From contig SIAP01000018.1 of assembly GCA_009691725.1 (NCBI GenBank), forward strand, positions 1 through 39,380: a stretch of DNA of 39,380 nucleotides. The letters are read 5' to 3'. Shown here piece after piece: positions 15,397 through 25,301 of the stretch (positions are counted from its first letter, which is position 1; each line of letters opens with the position of its first letter). The translations under genes were made by a program, and so were the position numbers. The notes under the pieces are model-generated. The model searched no databases. It saw only the letters and a program-made list of their open reading frames with translations, and was not told where the DNA came from. The DNA is from Phycisphaerales bacterium. GTDB lineage: Bacteria; Planctomycetota; Phycisphaerae; Phycisphaerales; SM1A02.

Positions 15397-16338
15397 CTAG
15401 CGAAGTGCGTCGAGCACGGATGGAATCTCATCGCAGAGTTCGTCTGCAAGGAGACCCGCTTCGCCGCGACGCTGACTCCACGCCTTCGCCGCGAGTCCGT
15501 GAATCGCCACTCCAAGTCGTGCGCAGTCGAACAGCGACATGCGGTGCGCTCTCCCCGCAAACTGTGCCGCGAGAGAGCCGATGATGCCCGCGAGCGCATC
15601 GCCAGTTCCGCCCGTCGCAAGCGCAGCGTTCCCTGCGTGCGCCGACCAATTGTGGACGCCGTCGCTCACGACCGTGCGGTCGCCCTTGAGGACAACGATG
15701 CATCCGACGCGCCGTGCGAGAGCATCTGCGGCGTGCGAACGCTGCGCTGGGTCCGTCGGGTCGAGTGCCTCCAGTCCGAGCGATTCGGCGAGACGGCGAT
15801 ACTCCCCTGGATGCGGAGTAAGCACAACTGCGCCGTCGTGAATATCTCTGGGAAAATCGATGAGGCGCGAGAGCGCGTTGAGTCCATCGGCGTCAATGAT
15901 GAGCGGCGTGCGGACAGAGGTAAGCAATCGAGCGATTACCTGATCGATCGCAAAGCCATCACCGAGTGCGGGACCAACGACGACGGCCTGCGCGCGCAGC
16001 AGGATGGGATCAAGCATCTGCGCACACGCTGAAGGTTGGATCGCTCCTTCTGCATCGACGGGCATTGCGTGCGCAGTCGCACTGTGGAGCGCGCCGAGTG
16101 CTGCAGTGACGAGCGGTTCTGGGATCGCCAACTCGGCGAGTCCGCACCCCGTGCGGAGCGCAGCGCGCGCGGCAATCACGGGGCCGCCGAGCATCACGCG
16201 CGGAAGCTTCACGCATCCGCCGATGACTAGGACCGTGCCAAATGTCCCCTTGTGCCCGCAGGGATCGCGCGGCGGAATCGAAGGGCAGCCATCGGTCCCC
16301 GGTGAAGAGCGACCATCGACCGCATCGTCAATCGACAC
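15397..16338 (-). CDS. nnrD: ADP-dependent NAD(P)H-hydrate dehydratase
   Basis: The enzyme repairs damaged NADH or NADPH hydrates using ADP. The 313-residue product has the ribokinase-like core: GTFGTVLVIGG near residue 34, the GCGLAELAIPEPL region, LIIDADGLNAL, VVLTPHPGEYRRL and the catalytic GGTGD at 243-247. It lacks the epimerase (NnrE) half found fused in many bacteria. The start is taken at GTG 16338, which has GAGG seven bases upstream and overlaps the previous gene by 11 bases; an ATG at 16410 is in frame but lies well inside that gene. It is followed 25 bases later by the exoribonuclease gene. Confidence 0.92.
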   Translation of the reverse strand: MSIDDAVDGRSSPGTDGCPSIPPRDPCGHKGTFGTVLVIGGCVKLPRVMLGGPVIAARAALRTGCGLAELAIPEPLVTAALGALHSATAHAMPVDAEGAIQPSACAQMLDPILLRAQAVVVGPALGDGFAIDQVIARLLTSVRTPLIIDADGLNALSRLIDFPRDIHDGAVVLTPHPGEYRRLAESLGLEALDPTDPAQRSHAADALARRVGCIVVLKGDRTVVSDGVHNWSAHAGNAALATGGTGDALAGIIGSLAAQFAGRAHRMSLFDCARLGVAIHGLAAKAWSQRRGEAGLLADELCDEIPSVLDALR

Positions 16339-17824
16339 GAACAACCTCGATGTGCAGATTTCCAATGGTGGAGAGAAGTCCGGCGAAATCAGCATCCACC
16401 TGCGCATCATCCTGCGCGCTCGTGGCGATCAGCAGGTGCCCAGGATGAAATGGTCTCGACTGCAGCGTTGCATCCAGATCAAGCCACGCGCCATCAATCG
16501 CTGCCTGCGTCCACATGTGCCACGCAAAGACGCCGCGCTTTCCGCCGAACTCATCGGCGTAGACCAGTCCGCTGGCAATCCGCGATGGAATGCCTTGTGC
16601 GCGGAGCAGTGCAGCGAGGAGAATTGCATGCTCCGAGCAATCTCCCGACTGTGATCGAGCAACGGCGCTCGCGCCAGCGAAGGCCGTCGCCAGGTCTTTC
16701 TTGGAAATGAACCGATGGACGAAGGATCGCAGCGCTTCGGCCCGTGTGGATGTTGGGGCGTTGTGGGCAAAATGGGCCACTTGGAGTGCAGTGCCCGAAA
16801 GTTCGCGCACGAGGGGGTCCACGCAGTCGATGAGGATCGTCGATGCCAGGAATCGTGGATCGGCTGCTTCTTCTGGTGTGACTGGCGAGGTCGCGCCGAC
16901 AAGAATGTCGACGAAGTCCCCCCCCGCCGGGTTGGACTGGACGCGCTGTGAACCAACGCTTGGCAACGCCAGTGGCGTGCCATCAATCGACCGGACAGCG
17001 AGGCGCGTTGACTCGCCGCTTTGCAACTTGGCGTTCGGCGTGGCGAGTTCGATCATGCTTCGCGCAATCACATCAACTCCAGCGCCAGACGCAATCGACT
17101 TTGCGCGGCGCTCGGTGCTCCGTCGTGAGACCATGTCGCCGATTGGAAGTTTCGTCCGCGATGTGGTGACATGCCCCAGAGCATCGACATCGTCGATGGT
17201 GACAGCGGCAATCAGATTATTGCGCGTCTCCCACTGCGCTGACTTGTCCGCATGGAGAGCCGTCCGAACGGACTTCATCTCGACGATGCGCAATCCTCCG
17301 CTCGGATCGATGGTGACGTATTCAAATGTCGTGGCATCGGACGCTCGCGCCTGCATCGCAAGGCGCTCCACTTGTGCCGGGGTCATCCACGGTCCCGCCG
17401 GTCGCTCAATCACGCGGGTGAGAGTGCGCTCTCCAGCGCGCTCTTCCACATGAATCCCCTCTGGAAGAAAGCGATAGATCGATTGGGAGCGCTCGCCACC
17501 AGAAACCTGTTCGACGAGGCACTGGATGGGCGTGCCATCCGCGGACTCTTCAAATCTCCACTGCACAGACATCGTTGCAGCGGATCCCGCTCGACCAATC
17601 GTCAACCGCATTTCATTCGTCGTGAGAATTCGATTCGGCTCCACGACGACCTGCTCGTGCATCCACCCGCAGGGTTGATCTGCGATTGTGACTGCAAACC
17701 AATCATCGCGAGGTGTCGACACCGCGCTCGCCTTCCCGATCTCCTGGGCGCCAATGGGAGATGCGATCGAGAGCAGGCTCAACAGCGCAGCGACTGTCAC
17801 AACTGCGCGTTCAATGTGCCGCAT
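16328..17824 (-). CDS. Exported transglutaminase-like protein
   Basis: The 498-residue product has a signal peptide (MRHIERAVVTVAALLSLLS, cleavage near SPIGAQ) and a C-terminal transglutaminase-like domain. The catalytic triad is visible: Cys396 (GDCSEHA), His436 (AWHMW) and Asp449 (WLDLDAT). The first 300 residues are beta-rich and probably form a separate domain. Bacterial members of this group cleave or transfer at peptide or amide bonds, but the substrate is unknown. The start is ATG 17824, with AGGTG six bases upstream; it overlaps the lysS stop by 14 bases. A GTG at 17833 is also in frame. Periplasmic location is inferred from the signal peptide. Confidence 0.88.
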   Translation of the reverse strand: MRHIERAVVTVAALLSLLSIASPIGAQEIGKASAVSTPRDDWFAVTIADQPCGWMHEQVVVEPNRILTTNEMRLTIGRAGSAATMSVQWRFEESADGTPIQCLVEQVSGGERSQSIYRFLPEGIHVEERAGERTLTRVIERPAGPWMTPAQVERLAMQARASDATTFEYVTIDPSGGLRIVEMKSVRTALHADKSAQWETRNNLIAAVTIDDVDALGHVTTSRTKLPIGDMVSRRSTERRAKSIASGAGVDVIARSMIELATPNAKLQSGESTRLAVRSIDGTPLALPSVGSQRVQSNPAGGDFVDILVGATSPVTPEEAADPRFLASTILIDCVDPLVRELSGTALQVAHFAHNAPTSTRAEALRSFVHRFISKKDLATAFAGASAVARSQSGDCSEHAILLAALLRAQGIPSRIASGLVYADEFGGKRGVFAWHMWTQAAIDGAWLDLDATLQSRPFHPGHLLIATSAQDDAQVDADFAGLLSTIGNLHIEVVRVD

Positions 17825-19415
17825 CTGTGGCACCTGCGGGACGCATCAGAGGAAACAAGATGACATCTCGAATCGATGGGCTGTCGGTCAGGAGCATCAC
17901 GAGCCGATCGACACCAAGCCCCATCCCCCCCGCTGGTGGCATCCCAGTCCGAAGCGCCATGATGAAATCTTCGTCAAGCGAACGGAAGGTCGAGTCCTCT
18001 TCATCCGCACCCTTCATCTGCTCGGTGAACTTCGCCATCTGAATCTCGGGATCATTGAGTTCGGTGTACGCCGGGCCGATTTCCATCCCGCCAATGAAGA
18101 GATCCCATCGTTCGGCGATGGCAGGATTCGTGCGGCTCGGTCGCGTGAGCGGACTCGTCGCACTCGGGTAGTCCAACACAAACGTGGGACGACACCGATC
18201 GATCAACGGCTCACCATGCCGCTCAAACAATTCGTTCACGAGGAGCCAGTGATCACGCGTGGTTGCCTGAGGCAGATGCCCCGCAACCGCCATGGCGCGA
18301 ACCTTCGACTCATCGTGCATCGAACATCCCACCCCCTGCTCGAAGAGCTCTGCGAACCGAATCTGCACGAATGGGCGGCGATAGTCGATGCGGAGTTCGC
18401 CGAACGAAAGAATTGGCCCCGCCTCGGAGCGCGCATTCCAGCCATGCGTGATCGCTTCACCTGCGCAGTGGTGCACGAGCGACTCCGTCATTTCGAGCAT
18501 GGTGAAGTAGTCACCGAATGCCTCATACGCCTCCATGGCGGTGAACTCTGGGTTGTGACTGCGATCAACACCTTCGTTCCGGAAATTCCGATTGATCTCG
18601 AAGACCTTGGGCAAACCGCCGACGAGCAGTTTCTTCAAGTACAACTCGGGAGCGACTCGCAGAAACAGCGGCATTCCAAGGGCATTGTGGGTGGTTGTAA
18701 AAGGTCGAGCAGCTGCACCACCGGCGACGGGATGCATCATCGGCGTTTCAACTTCCAAGAACCCGCGCGCCTCCATAAACCGTCGCATCGTGCTCACGAT
18801 GCGCGATCGCGCCTCAAACGTACGAATCGTCTGCGGATTTGCGAACATGTCGACATACCGATGCCGATACCGCAGTTCGGCATCTTCGAGTCCGTGCCAC
18901 TTCGACGGCGGCGGTTCGAGACTCTTCGCATGAATGGAAAGGCTCGTCGCCCAAATGCACGTCTCACCCTTTTGCGTGCGACCAACTCGACCTTCGACGG
19001 CAATGATGTCGCCATAGTCAAGTGCCTTGGCGATTTCGAAGTCCCGCTGCGGCATCTCTGATTTGGACACGCTCGCTTGGAGATCTCCAGTCGAATCTCG
19101 CAACTGGATGAACAGGATCTTGCCCATATCCCGATGCTGAACGACGCGGCCCGTGACGCGAACGATGGCGCGAGTATCGGCGCCCTCCGCCATGGACTGA
19201 CCAGGATTCGCTTTCGTCGCTGCTGCGGCCGCGCTGTGCGTCGCATGCGCTGCCTCGTCAAAGAGTGCACGCGCTTGGGCGAGCGACCGTCGGTCATCAA
19301 CCCGAGAGCCGTAGGGTTCTACCCCCCATTCCCCCCGAAATCGTGCGAGTTTGGCCTGGCGCGCTGCGAGCAGCTCTGACGGCGACTGTTCCTCCGATTG
19401 CATCCTTTGGATCAT
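17811..19415 (-). CDS. lysS: Lysine--tRNA ligase (class II)
   Basis: The enzyme charges tRNA-Lys. The N-terminal OB-fold anticodon-binding domain covers about residues 65-175 (RVTGRVVQHRDMGKILFIQLRDS). The class II catalytic core follows: motif 1 near FLEVETPMMHPVAGGA, motif 2 as FEINRNFRNEGVDRSHNPEFT, and motif 3 as GMGLGVDRLVMLLTD-SPSIRDVILFP. These also identify LysRS among class II enzymes. I chose ATG 19415 (534 residues); ATG 19403 is a close alternative with AAAGG just before it. The usual length is about 500, the excess being an N-terminal lead. The gene is divergent from prfB, 58 bases apart, and heads a four-gene operon. Confidence 0.96.
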   Translation of the reverse strand: MIQRMQSEEQSPSELLAARQAKLARFRGEWGVEPYGSRVDDRRSLAQARALFDEAAHATHSAAAAATKANPGQSMAEGADTRAIVRVTGRVVQHRDMGKILFIQLRDSTGDLQASVSKSEMPQRDFEIAKALDYGDIIAVEGRVGRTQKGETCIWATSLSIHAKSLEPPPSKWHGLEDAELRYRHRYVDMFANPQTIRTFEARSRIVSTMRRFMEARGFLEVETPMMHPVAGGAAARPFTTTHNALGMPLFLRVAPELYLKKLLVGGLPKVFEINRNFRNEGVDRSHNPEFTAMEAYEAFGDYFTMLEMTESLVHHCAGEAITHGWNARSEAGPILSFGELRIDYRRPFVQIRFAELFEQGVGCSMHDESKVRAMAVAGHLPQATTRDHWLLVNELFERHGEPLIDRCRPTFVLDYPSATSPLTRPSRTNPAIAERWDLFIGGMEIGPAYTELNDPEIQMAKFTEQMKGADEEDSTFRSLDEDFIMALRTGMPPAGGMGLGVDRLVMLLTDSPSIRDVILFPLMRPAGATDAAH

Positions 19416-19473
19416 AAGCAACTCGACACGACGCGGCGCTGCGCCATGGCATGGCACGCGGTACCCTGCTCGG

Positions 19474-20602
19474 ATGCATTTCGAAACACATCTGCCAGTT
19501 CTCGAGGACCTTCAGGCGCGGATTTTAGCCATCCGCGACTCTCTTTAACTACCCAGACAAAGCATCACAACGTGCGCGTCTCGAATCGCTGATGGCAGAT
19601 TCCGAATTCTGGAACGACCCCAAGCGTGCCCAAAAATCGATTGCTGAACTGAAAGTCATCCGCGCGATGATTGACCCCGTCGAGGAACTCGACCGAGGTC
19701 GGCAGGACGCGCTTGTTGGACTCGAACTCGCCCGCGAAGCGAACGATCAAGAACTCCTCACAGAAGTCGACGAGACGCTGTTCGCGCTGATGGCGAAGAT
19801 GCAGCGTGTGGAGTTACAGAGCTTGCTGAGCGAGAAGCATGACCATCGACACTGCTACTTCGCAATTCAGGCTGGCGTCGGTGGAACCGAGGCCAACGAT
19901 TGGGCGCAGATGCTTGAGCGCATGTATCTCTATTACTGGGAATCGATGGGATTCAAGGTGGAGGAGTTGAGCCGAACCTTTGGCACAGAGACTGGAATTG
20001 CCGAGGTTTCGTATGCAATCCGAGGACCCTTCGCATATGGGTACTCGTCGTGCGAGTGCGGATCGCATCGTCTTGCGCGTGTCTCGCCATTCAACGCAGA
20101 GGGCAAGAGACAGACCTCGTTCGCCACCGTGGATGTCACGCCAGAGTTTGAGGACTCGGACATCGTGATCCCCGACCGCGACTTGGAAATCACCCCATTT
20201 GTTCGAGCGAGCGGTCCCGGCGGACAGAATGTCAACAAGGTTGCCAGTGCAATCCGAGTGGTGCATCTCCCAACCGGCATGCAAGTGGTCGCCAACACTT
20301 TTCGCGATCAATCGCAGAATCGAAAGCAGGCGCTCGCCGTGATGCTCTCCAAGTTGGAAAAGATCGAAGAAGAAAAGCGAGAGAATGAGATCGCGGAGGC
20401 CAAGGGCGGCAAGGTTGAACGAGGGTGGGGAACTCAAATCCGCTCATATGTCTTCTACGACAATCGTGTCAAAGATCATCGAACCAACTATGAGGAGCCC
20501 AATCCGCAGAGTGTCTTGAATGGACACCTGCATGGCTTCGTCGATGCCGAATTGAAACGCCGCCGCCGCGAGCGGGATGCCCTTACGACTGGACCGGCCT
20601 GA
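19474..20602 (+). CDS. prfB: Peptide chain release factor 2, with programmed +1 frameshift
   Basis: RF2 ends translation at UGA and UAA. The product is split: codons from ATG 19474 (MHFETHLPVLEDL) end at TAA 19546-19548, and the rest continues in the +1 frame from AAC 19547 to TGA 20602. Joined at CTT-AAC this gives 375 residues, the normal length, reading ...IRDSL-NYPDKASQ..., exactly where RF2 of other bacteria has its recoding site. The SPF tripeptide (VSPFNAEG) and the GGQ loop (ASGPGGQNVNK) are intact, which fits RF2. Unlike the usual CTT-TGA-C, the stop here is UAA, and no Shine-Dalgarno-like stimulator precedes it. The start has no clear ribosome binding site; TACCCT six bases before ATG could be a -10 box of a leaderless transcript. 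A gap of 17 bases leads to the next gene. Confidence 0.93.
19543..19549 (+). other. Recoding site of prfB, CTT-TAA-C
   Basis: The ribosome would stall with CTT in the P site and TAA in the A site, then slip one base forward so that AAC is read next. In most bacteria the stop here is TGA, which makes the site respond to RF2 level only. UAA is also read by RF1. The E. coli stimulator AGGGGG three bases upstream is absent; the bases before CTT are cgcgactct. A sequence error deleting nothing but shifting frame at this exact place is unlikely but not excluded. Confidence 0.8.
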
Positions 20603-20619
20603 CGCGCTCCACATTTTCC

Positions 20620-22650
20620 ATGCCGCACGCTCCGCTCGCCGCTCCCTTCATCGACTTTGGACGCGCGGTCTGCAACTGCGAAGAGTCCTTCCGTCGCGAG
20701 TGGCTAGTGACCAATGGAATCGGCGGATACGCAGCAGGGACGATTGGAGGAGTTCGAACGCGGCGCTATCACGGATTGCTCATCGCAGCAACGGATCCTC
20801 CCGCCGAGCGCACGATGCTCTTCGGCGAGAGCGCTCCAACGGCGATCTACCGAGGCGTTCGATATCCGCTCGCCGCCAATGCGTGGAACGACGGATCGGT
20901 CGCTCCGCAGGGTCATCTGTGGCTTCAGCGATTCCATTTGGAGGGATCGATTCCAGTGTGGCGATGGTCGCTCGCAGATGCGCTCCTCGAATTGCGCATC
21001 TTCATGGTGCAGGGTGAGAACACAGTCTGCCAGCACTGGACGCTCGTGCAGTCCTCGAGTCCGATCCAGTTGGAGATTGAAATTCTCGTTGATCGTCGGT
21101 CCCATCACGATCTCGGCACTGGTGCGAGTGCAACCCCAACGATCGCACGCGTGCACCGCGGCATCTGCCTCCACTGGCAGGTCGATCGACGTGGGTCGGC
21201 AACAGATCTCTTCGTGCAGTGCGACAAGTCTGTACCGACCCCCACCGGTGAGTGGTGGCATGACTTTCATCTCCAGGACGACGCCGCGCGTGGCTACGGA
21301 GGGCACGATTCGCTCTGGCACGCAGCTCGGTTCACGCTCGTGCTGAATCCCTTGGCGACCGCACTCTTCACGGCGTCCACGCGGGAGCAAGCAGCCATTG
21401 ACGCAGATGCGCCCCTGCTCGCTGAACGGGCGCGACTCTGTGCGCTCGTCGCACAGTGCCCCGGTGGTGCTGCGACTCCCGCAAAGCGACAGCTGATCTA
21501 CGCAGCAGATCAATTCGTCGTGCATCGCGCCCGTCGCGATGGCAGCGCAGGTTGTTCCATCATCGCTGGCTATCCGTGGTTTGCGGATTGGAGCCGTGAT
21601 GCGATGATTTCCCTGCCGGGATTGCTCTTGGCGACAGGCCGTGCACGCGACGCACAGCTCTTGCTTTCGACCTTTGCCGATTATCTCGACGGAGGTATGT
21701 TGCCGAATCGCTTCCCAGATCATCCCAACGACGCACTTGAGTACAACGCAGTCGATTCTCCACTGCTGATGATTGACGCGGTGCGACGCACGTTTGCCCT
21801 CACGAAAGATCGGCCGTGGCTTGCGACGCTGTGGCTGGAGCTCCAGTCGATCATCACCGCCTACACCACGGGCGCGCGCCACGGCATTCATGTCGATCCA
21901 TCTGATGGACTCCTGTCTGCGGGAGAGCTGGGCGTTCAGCTGACGTGGATGGATGCGAAGATCGGCGATCGCGTGATTACCCCGCGCCGTGGAAAGCCCG
22001 TCGAGATCAATGCATTCTGGCATCGAGCGCTCCGCGCCATGGAGGAACTCGCCGTTGCGATGGGCGAGAGCGGACGTCAATACGCCGACGCGGCGCAGAC
22101 TGTGCAAACGAACTTCGGAAAGTTCTGGAGTGCTCATTGCTCTTGTTGCTACGACGTGATCGATGGACCAGACGGCAACGATGAAACCCTCCGTCCAAAT
22201 CAACTCTTTGCCGCGCTGCACGATGATCGACTTCTGCCGCTGGGACAGCGCAAACTGATCATCGGACTGTGTATGGCTCGACTCTGGACTCCTCAAGGGA
22301 TTCGCACTCTCGACGGAGGCGACCGCCGTTACCGTGGGCAATACGCGGGAGATCCAACGGCGCGCGACGAGGCGTACCACCAGGGAACGGTCTGGCCTTG
22401 GCTCTTTGCGCCCATGATGCTGGGCCATTTCGCGGTGCACCACAATCGCGAAGCGATCACTGATTTCATGTTGCCTTTTTCGAATCATCTGCGCGAGCAC
22501 GGTCTTGGCACCATCAGCGAAGTGTTCAGCGGCGAGCCTCCCCATGAACCGGGCGGGTGCTTCGCACAAGCGTGGAGCGTTGCCTCACTCCTCGAAATCC
22601 TGCACGAATTGGCGCCGCTCGAAGCGACACAATCGGATCCGACTCCATGA
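20620..22650 (+). CDS. Glycogen debranching enzyme (GH133, amylo-alpha-1,6-glucosidase type)
   Basis: The 676-residue protein matches the archaeal/bacterial debranching family that removes alpha-1,6 branches from glycogen. The N-terminal domain (about residues 15-230) has the hallmark EWLVTNGIGGYAAGT and TRRYHGLLIAA. The C-terminal alpha/alpha barrel begins near residue 285 and has the hallmark GYPWFADWSRDAMISLPGL, then LPNRFPD, YNAVDSPLLMIDA, and the late motif YHQGTVWPWL. No signal peptide, so it acts in the cytosol. It follows prfB by 17 bases and its stop overlaps the next start as ATGA. I infer a storage-glucan breakdown unit. Confidence 0.93.
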   Translation: MPHAPLAAPFIDFGRAVCNCEESFRREWLVTNGIGGYAAGTIGGVRTRRYHGLLIAATDPPAERTMLFGESAPTAIYRGVRYPLAANAWNDGSVAPQGHLWLQRFHLEGSIPVWRWSLADALLELRIFMVQGENTVCQHWTLVQSSSPIQLEIEILVDRRSHHDLGTGASATPTIARVHRGICLHWQVDRRGSATDLFVQCDKSVPTPTGEWWHDFHLQDDAARGYGGHDSLWHAARFTLVLNPLATALFTASTREQAAIDADAPLLAERARLCALVAQCPGGAATPAKRQLIYAADQFVVHRARRDGSAGCSIIAGYPWFADWSRDAMISLPGLLLATGRARDAQLLLSTFADYLDGGMLPNRFPDHPNDALEYNAVDSPLLMIDAVRRTFALTKDRPWLATLWLELQSIITAYTTGARHGIHVDPSDGLLSAGELGVQLTWMDAKIGDRVITPRRGKPVEINAFWHRALRAMEELAVAMGESGRQYADAAQTVQTNFGKFWSAHCSCCYDVIDGPDGNDETLRPNQLFAALHDDRLLPLGQRKLIIGLCMARLWTPQGIRTLDGGDRRYRGQYAGDPTARDEAYHQGTVWPWLFAPMMLGHFAVHHNREAITDFMLPFSNHLREHGLGTISEVFSGEPPHEPGGCFAQAWSVASLLEILHELAPLEATQSDPTP

Positions 22651-25301
22651 CCGACCCCATCACCGCCGAACAACTTCGACTCGACGACATGCGCGCCAAC
22701 GGCACCGAGTGGCGTTTGTTCGGTCCCTATCTCTCTGATCGACAATGGGGCACGGTGCGGGAGGATTATTCTGCCGATGGCTCTGCGTGGACATCTTTTC
22801 CGCATGATCATGCTCGAAGTCGCGCATATCGATGGGGAGAAGATGGACTCGCTGGTTTCTGCGATGAGCGACAAGACCTCTGCCTTTCGCTCGCCTTGTG
22901 GAATGGTCAAGATCCGATCGTGAAAGAACGGCTCTTCGGTTTGACCAACAACGAAGGGAACCATGGCGAGGATGTGAAGGAGGAGTACTGGTTCATCGAC
23001 GCGGTGCCCAGCGGCGCATGGCAGAAGATGCTCTACAAGTATCCGCAACGCGCCTTCCCGTACGACGAACTCGTCCGCGTCAATGGCAAGCGCAGCAAAC
23101 TCGAACGAGAATTCGAATTGCTCGATACCGGAATCTTTGACGACAATCGCTACTTCGATGTCTTTGTGGAGTATGCGAAGGCGTCACCGCGTGACATCCT
23201 GATGCGAGTGACCCTGCACAATCGGGCGAGCGAAGCTGCCACCATTCATGTCCTCCCAACGGCAGTTTTTCGCAATGTCTGGTCGTGGACCGATGCGCAA
23301 TCGCGCCCGCAGTTCAAGGCGGTTGGCAGTCGGGTCGCAGTAACGCACGACCGGCTGGGACCACTCGAACTGCACTTCAGCTCAACACCAGCGTTGCTCT
23401 TCTGTGAGAACGACACGAATCAGATGCGCTTTGCTGATCAACAGCGCATGGGTCGAACATTCAAGGATGGCATCAACAGTTTTCTCGTGCATGGAGAGAC
23501 TGAAGCGATCAACTCAGAGCGAGTCGGAACGAAGGTGTCCGCGCAGTATGTGTTGACGATTGGCGCGGGAGAGTCCACCTCCATCTGTGTGCGGATGTGC
23601 CCTCCAGGAGCAACCGCTCCGTTTGAGCATTTCGAATCTGTGATCACAAGGTGCCAGAGGGAGGCAGATGAGTTTTTCGCCTCCAAGCAGTCGGCGATCG
23701 CCGATGCGGATGCTCGAGCGATCCAGCGCCAAGCATGGGCGGGACTCCTGTGGAGTCAGCAGACTTACATATACGACGTTCGACAATGGGCGCACGGCGA
23801 TCCCGCCATGCCTTCCCCCCCGACATCACACCAGCACGGACGAAACTCAGAGTGGGGGCACCTCACAAATCATTTCGTGTATTGCATGCCTGATTCGTGG
23901 GAGTATCCATGGTTTGCATCGTGGGATCTCGGATTTCATTGCGTCGCGCTTGCCGAGATTGACGCACAGCAAGCCAAAACGCAACTCGCACACCTCATGT
24001 TGGATCGGTCGATGCATTGCAGCGGGCAAATCCCAGCATATGAATGGGCTTTTGGAGATGTCAATCCTCCCGTGCATGCGTGGGCGGCGATGCGCATCTT
24101 CGAAATCGACGCCGCGCAAACTGGACAGCACGACTTTGATTTTCTGCGCCGGATCTTTCATCGCCTCGTGATCAACTTCACCTGGTGGGTGAATCGCAAA
24201 GACGCAGATGGCCGCAATCTTTTTGCTGGAGGGTTTCTCGGGTTGGACAATGTCGGAGTGTTTGATCGCAGTGCGGCACTCCCTGCGGGCGCGTCGCTGC
24301 AACAGGCGGATGGCACCGCCTGGATGGGAATGTTTGCGCTCAACATGATGCGCATCGCAGCTGAACTCGCGATCCACGAGCCGATCTACCAAGACATGGC
24401 AACCAAGTTCTTCGAGCACTTCCTGAGCATCGCTGCTGCGATGGCGGACTTTGCAGGCACGGGGGAGGGACTCTGGGATGACACAGACGAGTTTTACTAC
24501 GACCGATTGCGATTCGAAGATGGATCGACGATTCCACTGCGAGTCCAGTCCATTGTCGGATTGCTGCCATTGACCGCGGTGCACGTGATGCAGCCTGAAA
24601 TCATGGAGAAGCTTCCGGAGTTCAAGAGTCGCGTCGAGTGGTTCTTTGAAAATCGCCCGGACCTTGCGGGGCTCGTCTCCCATTGGAACGCTGCGGGACG
24701 GGGCGATCAGCGACTCTTTTCGCTCTTGCGCGGACATCGAATGAAGCGCCTCTTGATGCGCGCTCTCGATGAAACGCAATTCCTGTCGGAGTTTGGAATC
24801 CGGTCGATGTCGCGCGCCCTCGAGAATGATCCCTATGTCTTCTGGAATGACGGCGCGATCGTCTCGGTTCGGTATGAAGCCGCAGAGGGGCAATCCTCTG
24901 CCTTCGGCGGCAACAGCAACTGGCGTGGACCGATTTGGTTTCCAGTCAATGTGCTGTTGATCGAGAGTCTGCTCAAGTTCCATGACTACTACGGTGACGA
25001 ATTCAAGATCGAGTGTCCCGTCGGTTCTGGCACGATGATGACCCTTCGCGACGCAGCAGGCGAGATTGCCCAGCGGCTCCTGAAACTCTTCAAAAGAGAC
25101 GCCTCTGGATGGCGGCCCTGCCTCGGAGACCACCCAAAGACTCAAGCTGATCCGCACTTTCAGGAATTCGTGCACTTTCACGAGTACTTTGACGGCACCA
25201 CTGGTCGCGGTTGTGGTGCGGCCCATCAGACAGGTTGGACATCCATGATCGCTTCACTCATCACTCAATTTGAATCCACGAAAACGGTGACCACACGATG
25301 A
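22647..25301 (+). CDS. GH63-like (MGH1 type) glucosidase
   Basis: The 884-residue protein fits the bacterial glucosidase family related to mannosyl-oligosaccharide glucosidase. The N-terminus is very characteristic: WRLFGPYLSDRQWGTVREDYS, then SRAYRWGEDGLAGF, LWNGQDPIVKERLFGL and ALLDTGIFDDNRYFDVFVEYAKA. The catalytic (alpha/alpha)6 barrel runs from about residue 430 to the end, with HLMLDRSMHCSGQIPAYEW, NWRGPIWFPVN and GWTSMIASLI. No signal peptide, so probably cytosolic. The start ATG 22647 overlaps the debranching enzyme stop (ATGA), and its own stop overlaps the kinase start. The exact glycosidic bond is unknown; alpha-linked gluco-oligosaccharides are likely from family and context. Confidence 0.88.
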   Translation: MTDPITAEQLRLDDMRANGTEWRLFGPYLSDRQWGTVREDYSADGSAWTSFPHDHARSRAYRWGEDGLAGFCDERQDLCLSLALWNGQDPIVKERLFGLTNNEGNHGEDVKEEYWFIDAVPSGAWQKMLYKYPQRAFPYDELVRVNGKRSKLEREFELLDTGIFDDNRYFDVFVEYAKASPRDILMRVTLHNRASEAATIHVLPTAVFRNVWSWTDAQSRPQFKAVGSRVAVTHDRLGPLELHFSSTPALLFCENDTNQMRFADQQRMGRTFKDGINSFLVHGETEAINSERVGTKVSAQYVLTIGAGESTSICVRMCPPGATAPFEHFESVITRCQREADEFFASKQSAIADADARAIQRQAWAGLLWSQQTYIYDVRQWAHGDPAMPSPPTSHQHGRNSEWGHLTNHFVYCMPDSWEYPWFASWDLGFHCVALAEIDAQQAKTQLAHLMLDRSMHCSGQIPAYEWAFGDVNPPVHAWAAMRIFEIDAAQTGQHDFDFLRRIFHRLVINFTWWVNRKDADGRNLFAGGFLGLDNVGVFDRSAALPAGASLQQADGTAWMGMFALNMMRIAAELAIHEPIYQDMATKFFEHFLSIAAAMADFAGTGEGLWDDTDEFYYDRLRFEDGSTIPLRVQSIVGLLPLTAVHVMQPEIMEKLPEFKSRVEWFFENRPDLAGLVSHWNAAGRGDQRLFSLLRGHRMKRLLMRALDETQFLSEFGIRSMSRALENDPYVFWNDGAIVSVRYEAAEGQSSAFGGNSNWRGPIWFPVNVLLIESLLKFHDYYGDEFKIECPVGSGTMMTLRDAAGEIAQRLLKLFKRDASGWRPCLGDHPKTQADPHFQEFVHFHEYFDGTTGRGCGAAHQTGWTSMIASLITQFESTKTVTTR

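Noticed and set aside
17688..19061. A 457-codon plus-strand frame opposite lysS
   Set aside because: lysS is certain from its class II motifs; the antisense product has no resemblance to any family.
19474..19548. prfB as a broken pseudogene
   Set aside because: The frame change lies exactly at the conserved recoding position, the rest of RF2 is full length, and SPF and GGQ motifs are intact.
20704..22569. A 621-codon open frame on the minus strand opposite the debranching enzyme
   Set aside because: The plus-strand product is a clear GH133 protein; the antisense product has no family resemblance and is rich in Arg, His and Cys, as expected of a shadow frame.
23847..25226. A 459-codon minus-strand frame opposite the GH63-like gene
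   Set aside because: Shadow of a convincing gene on the other strand; no motif and no start signal.
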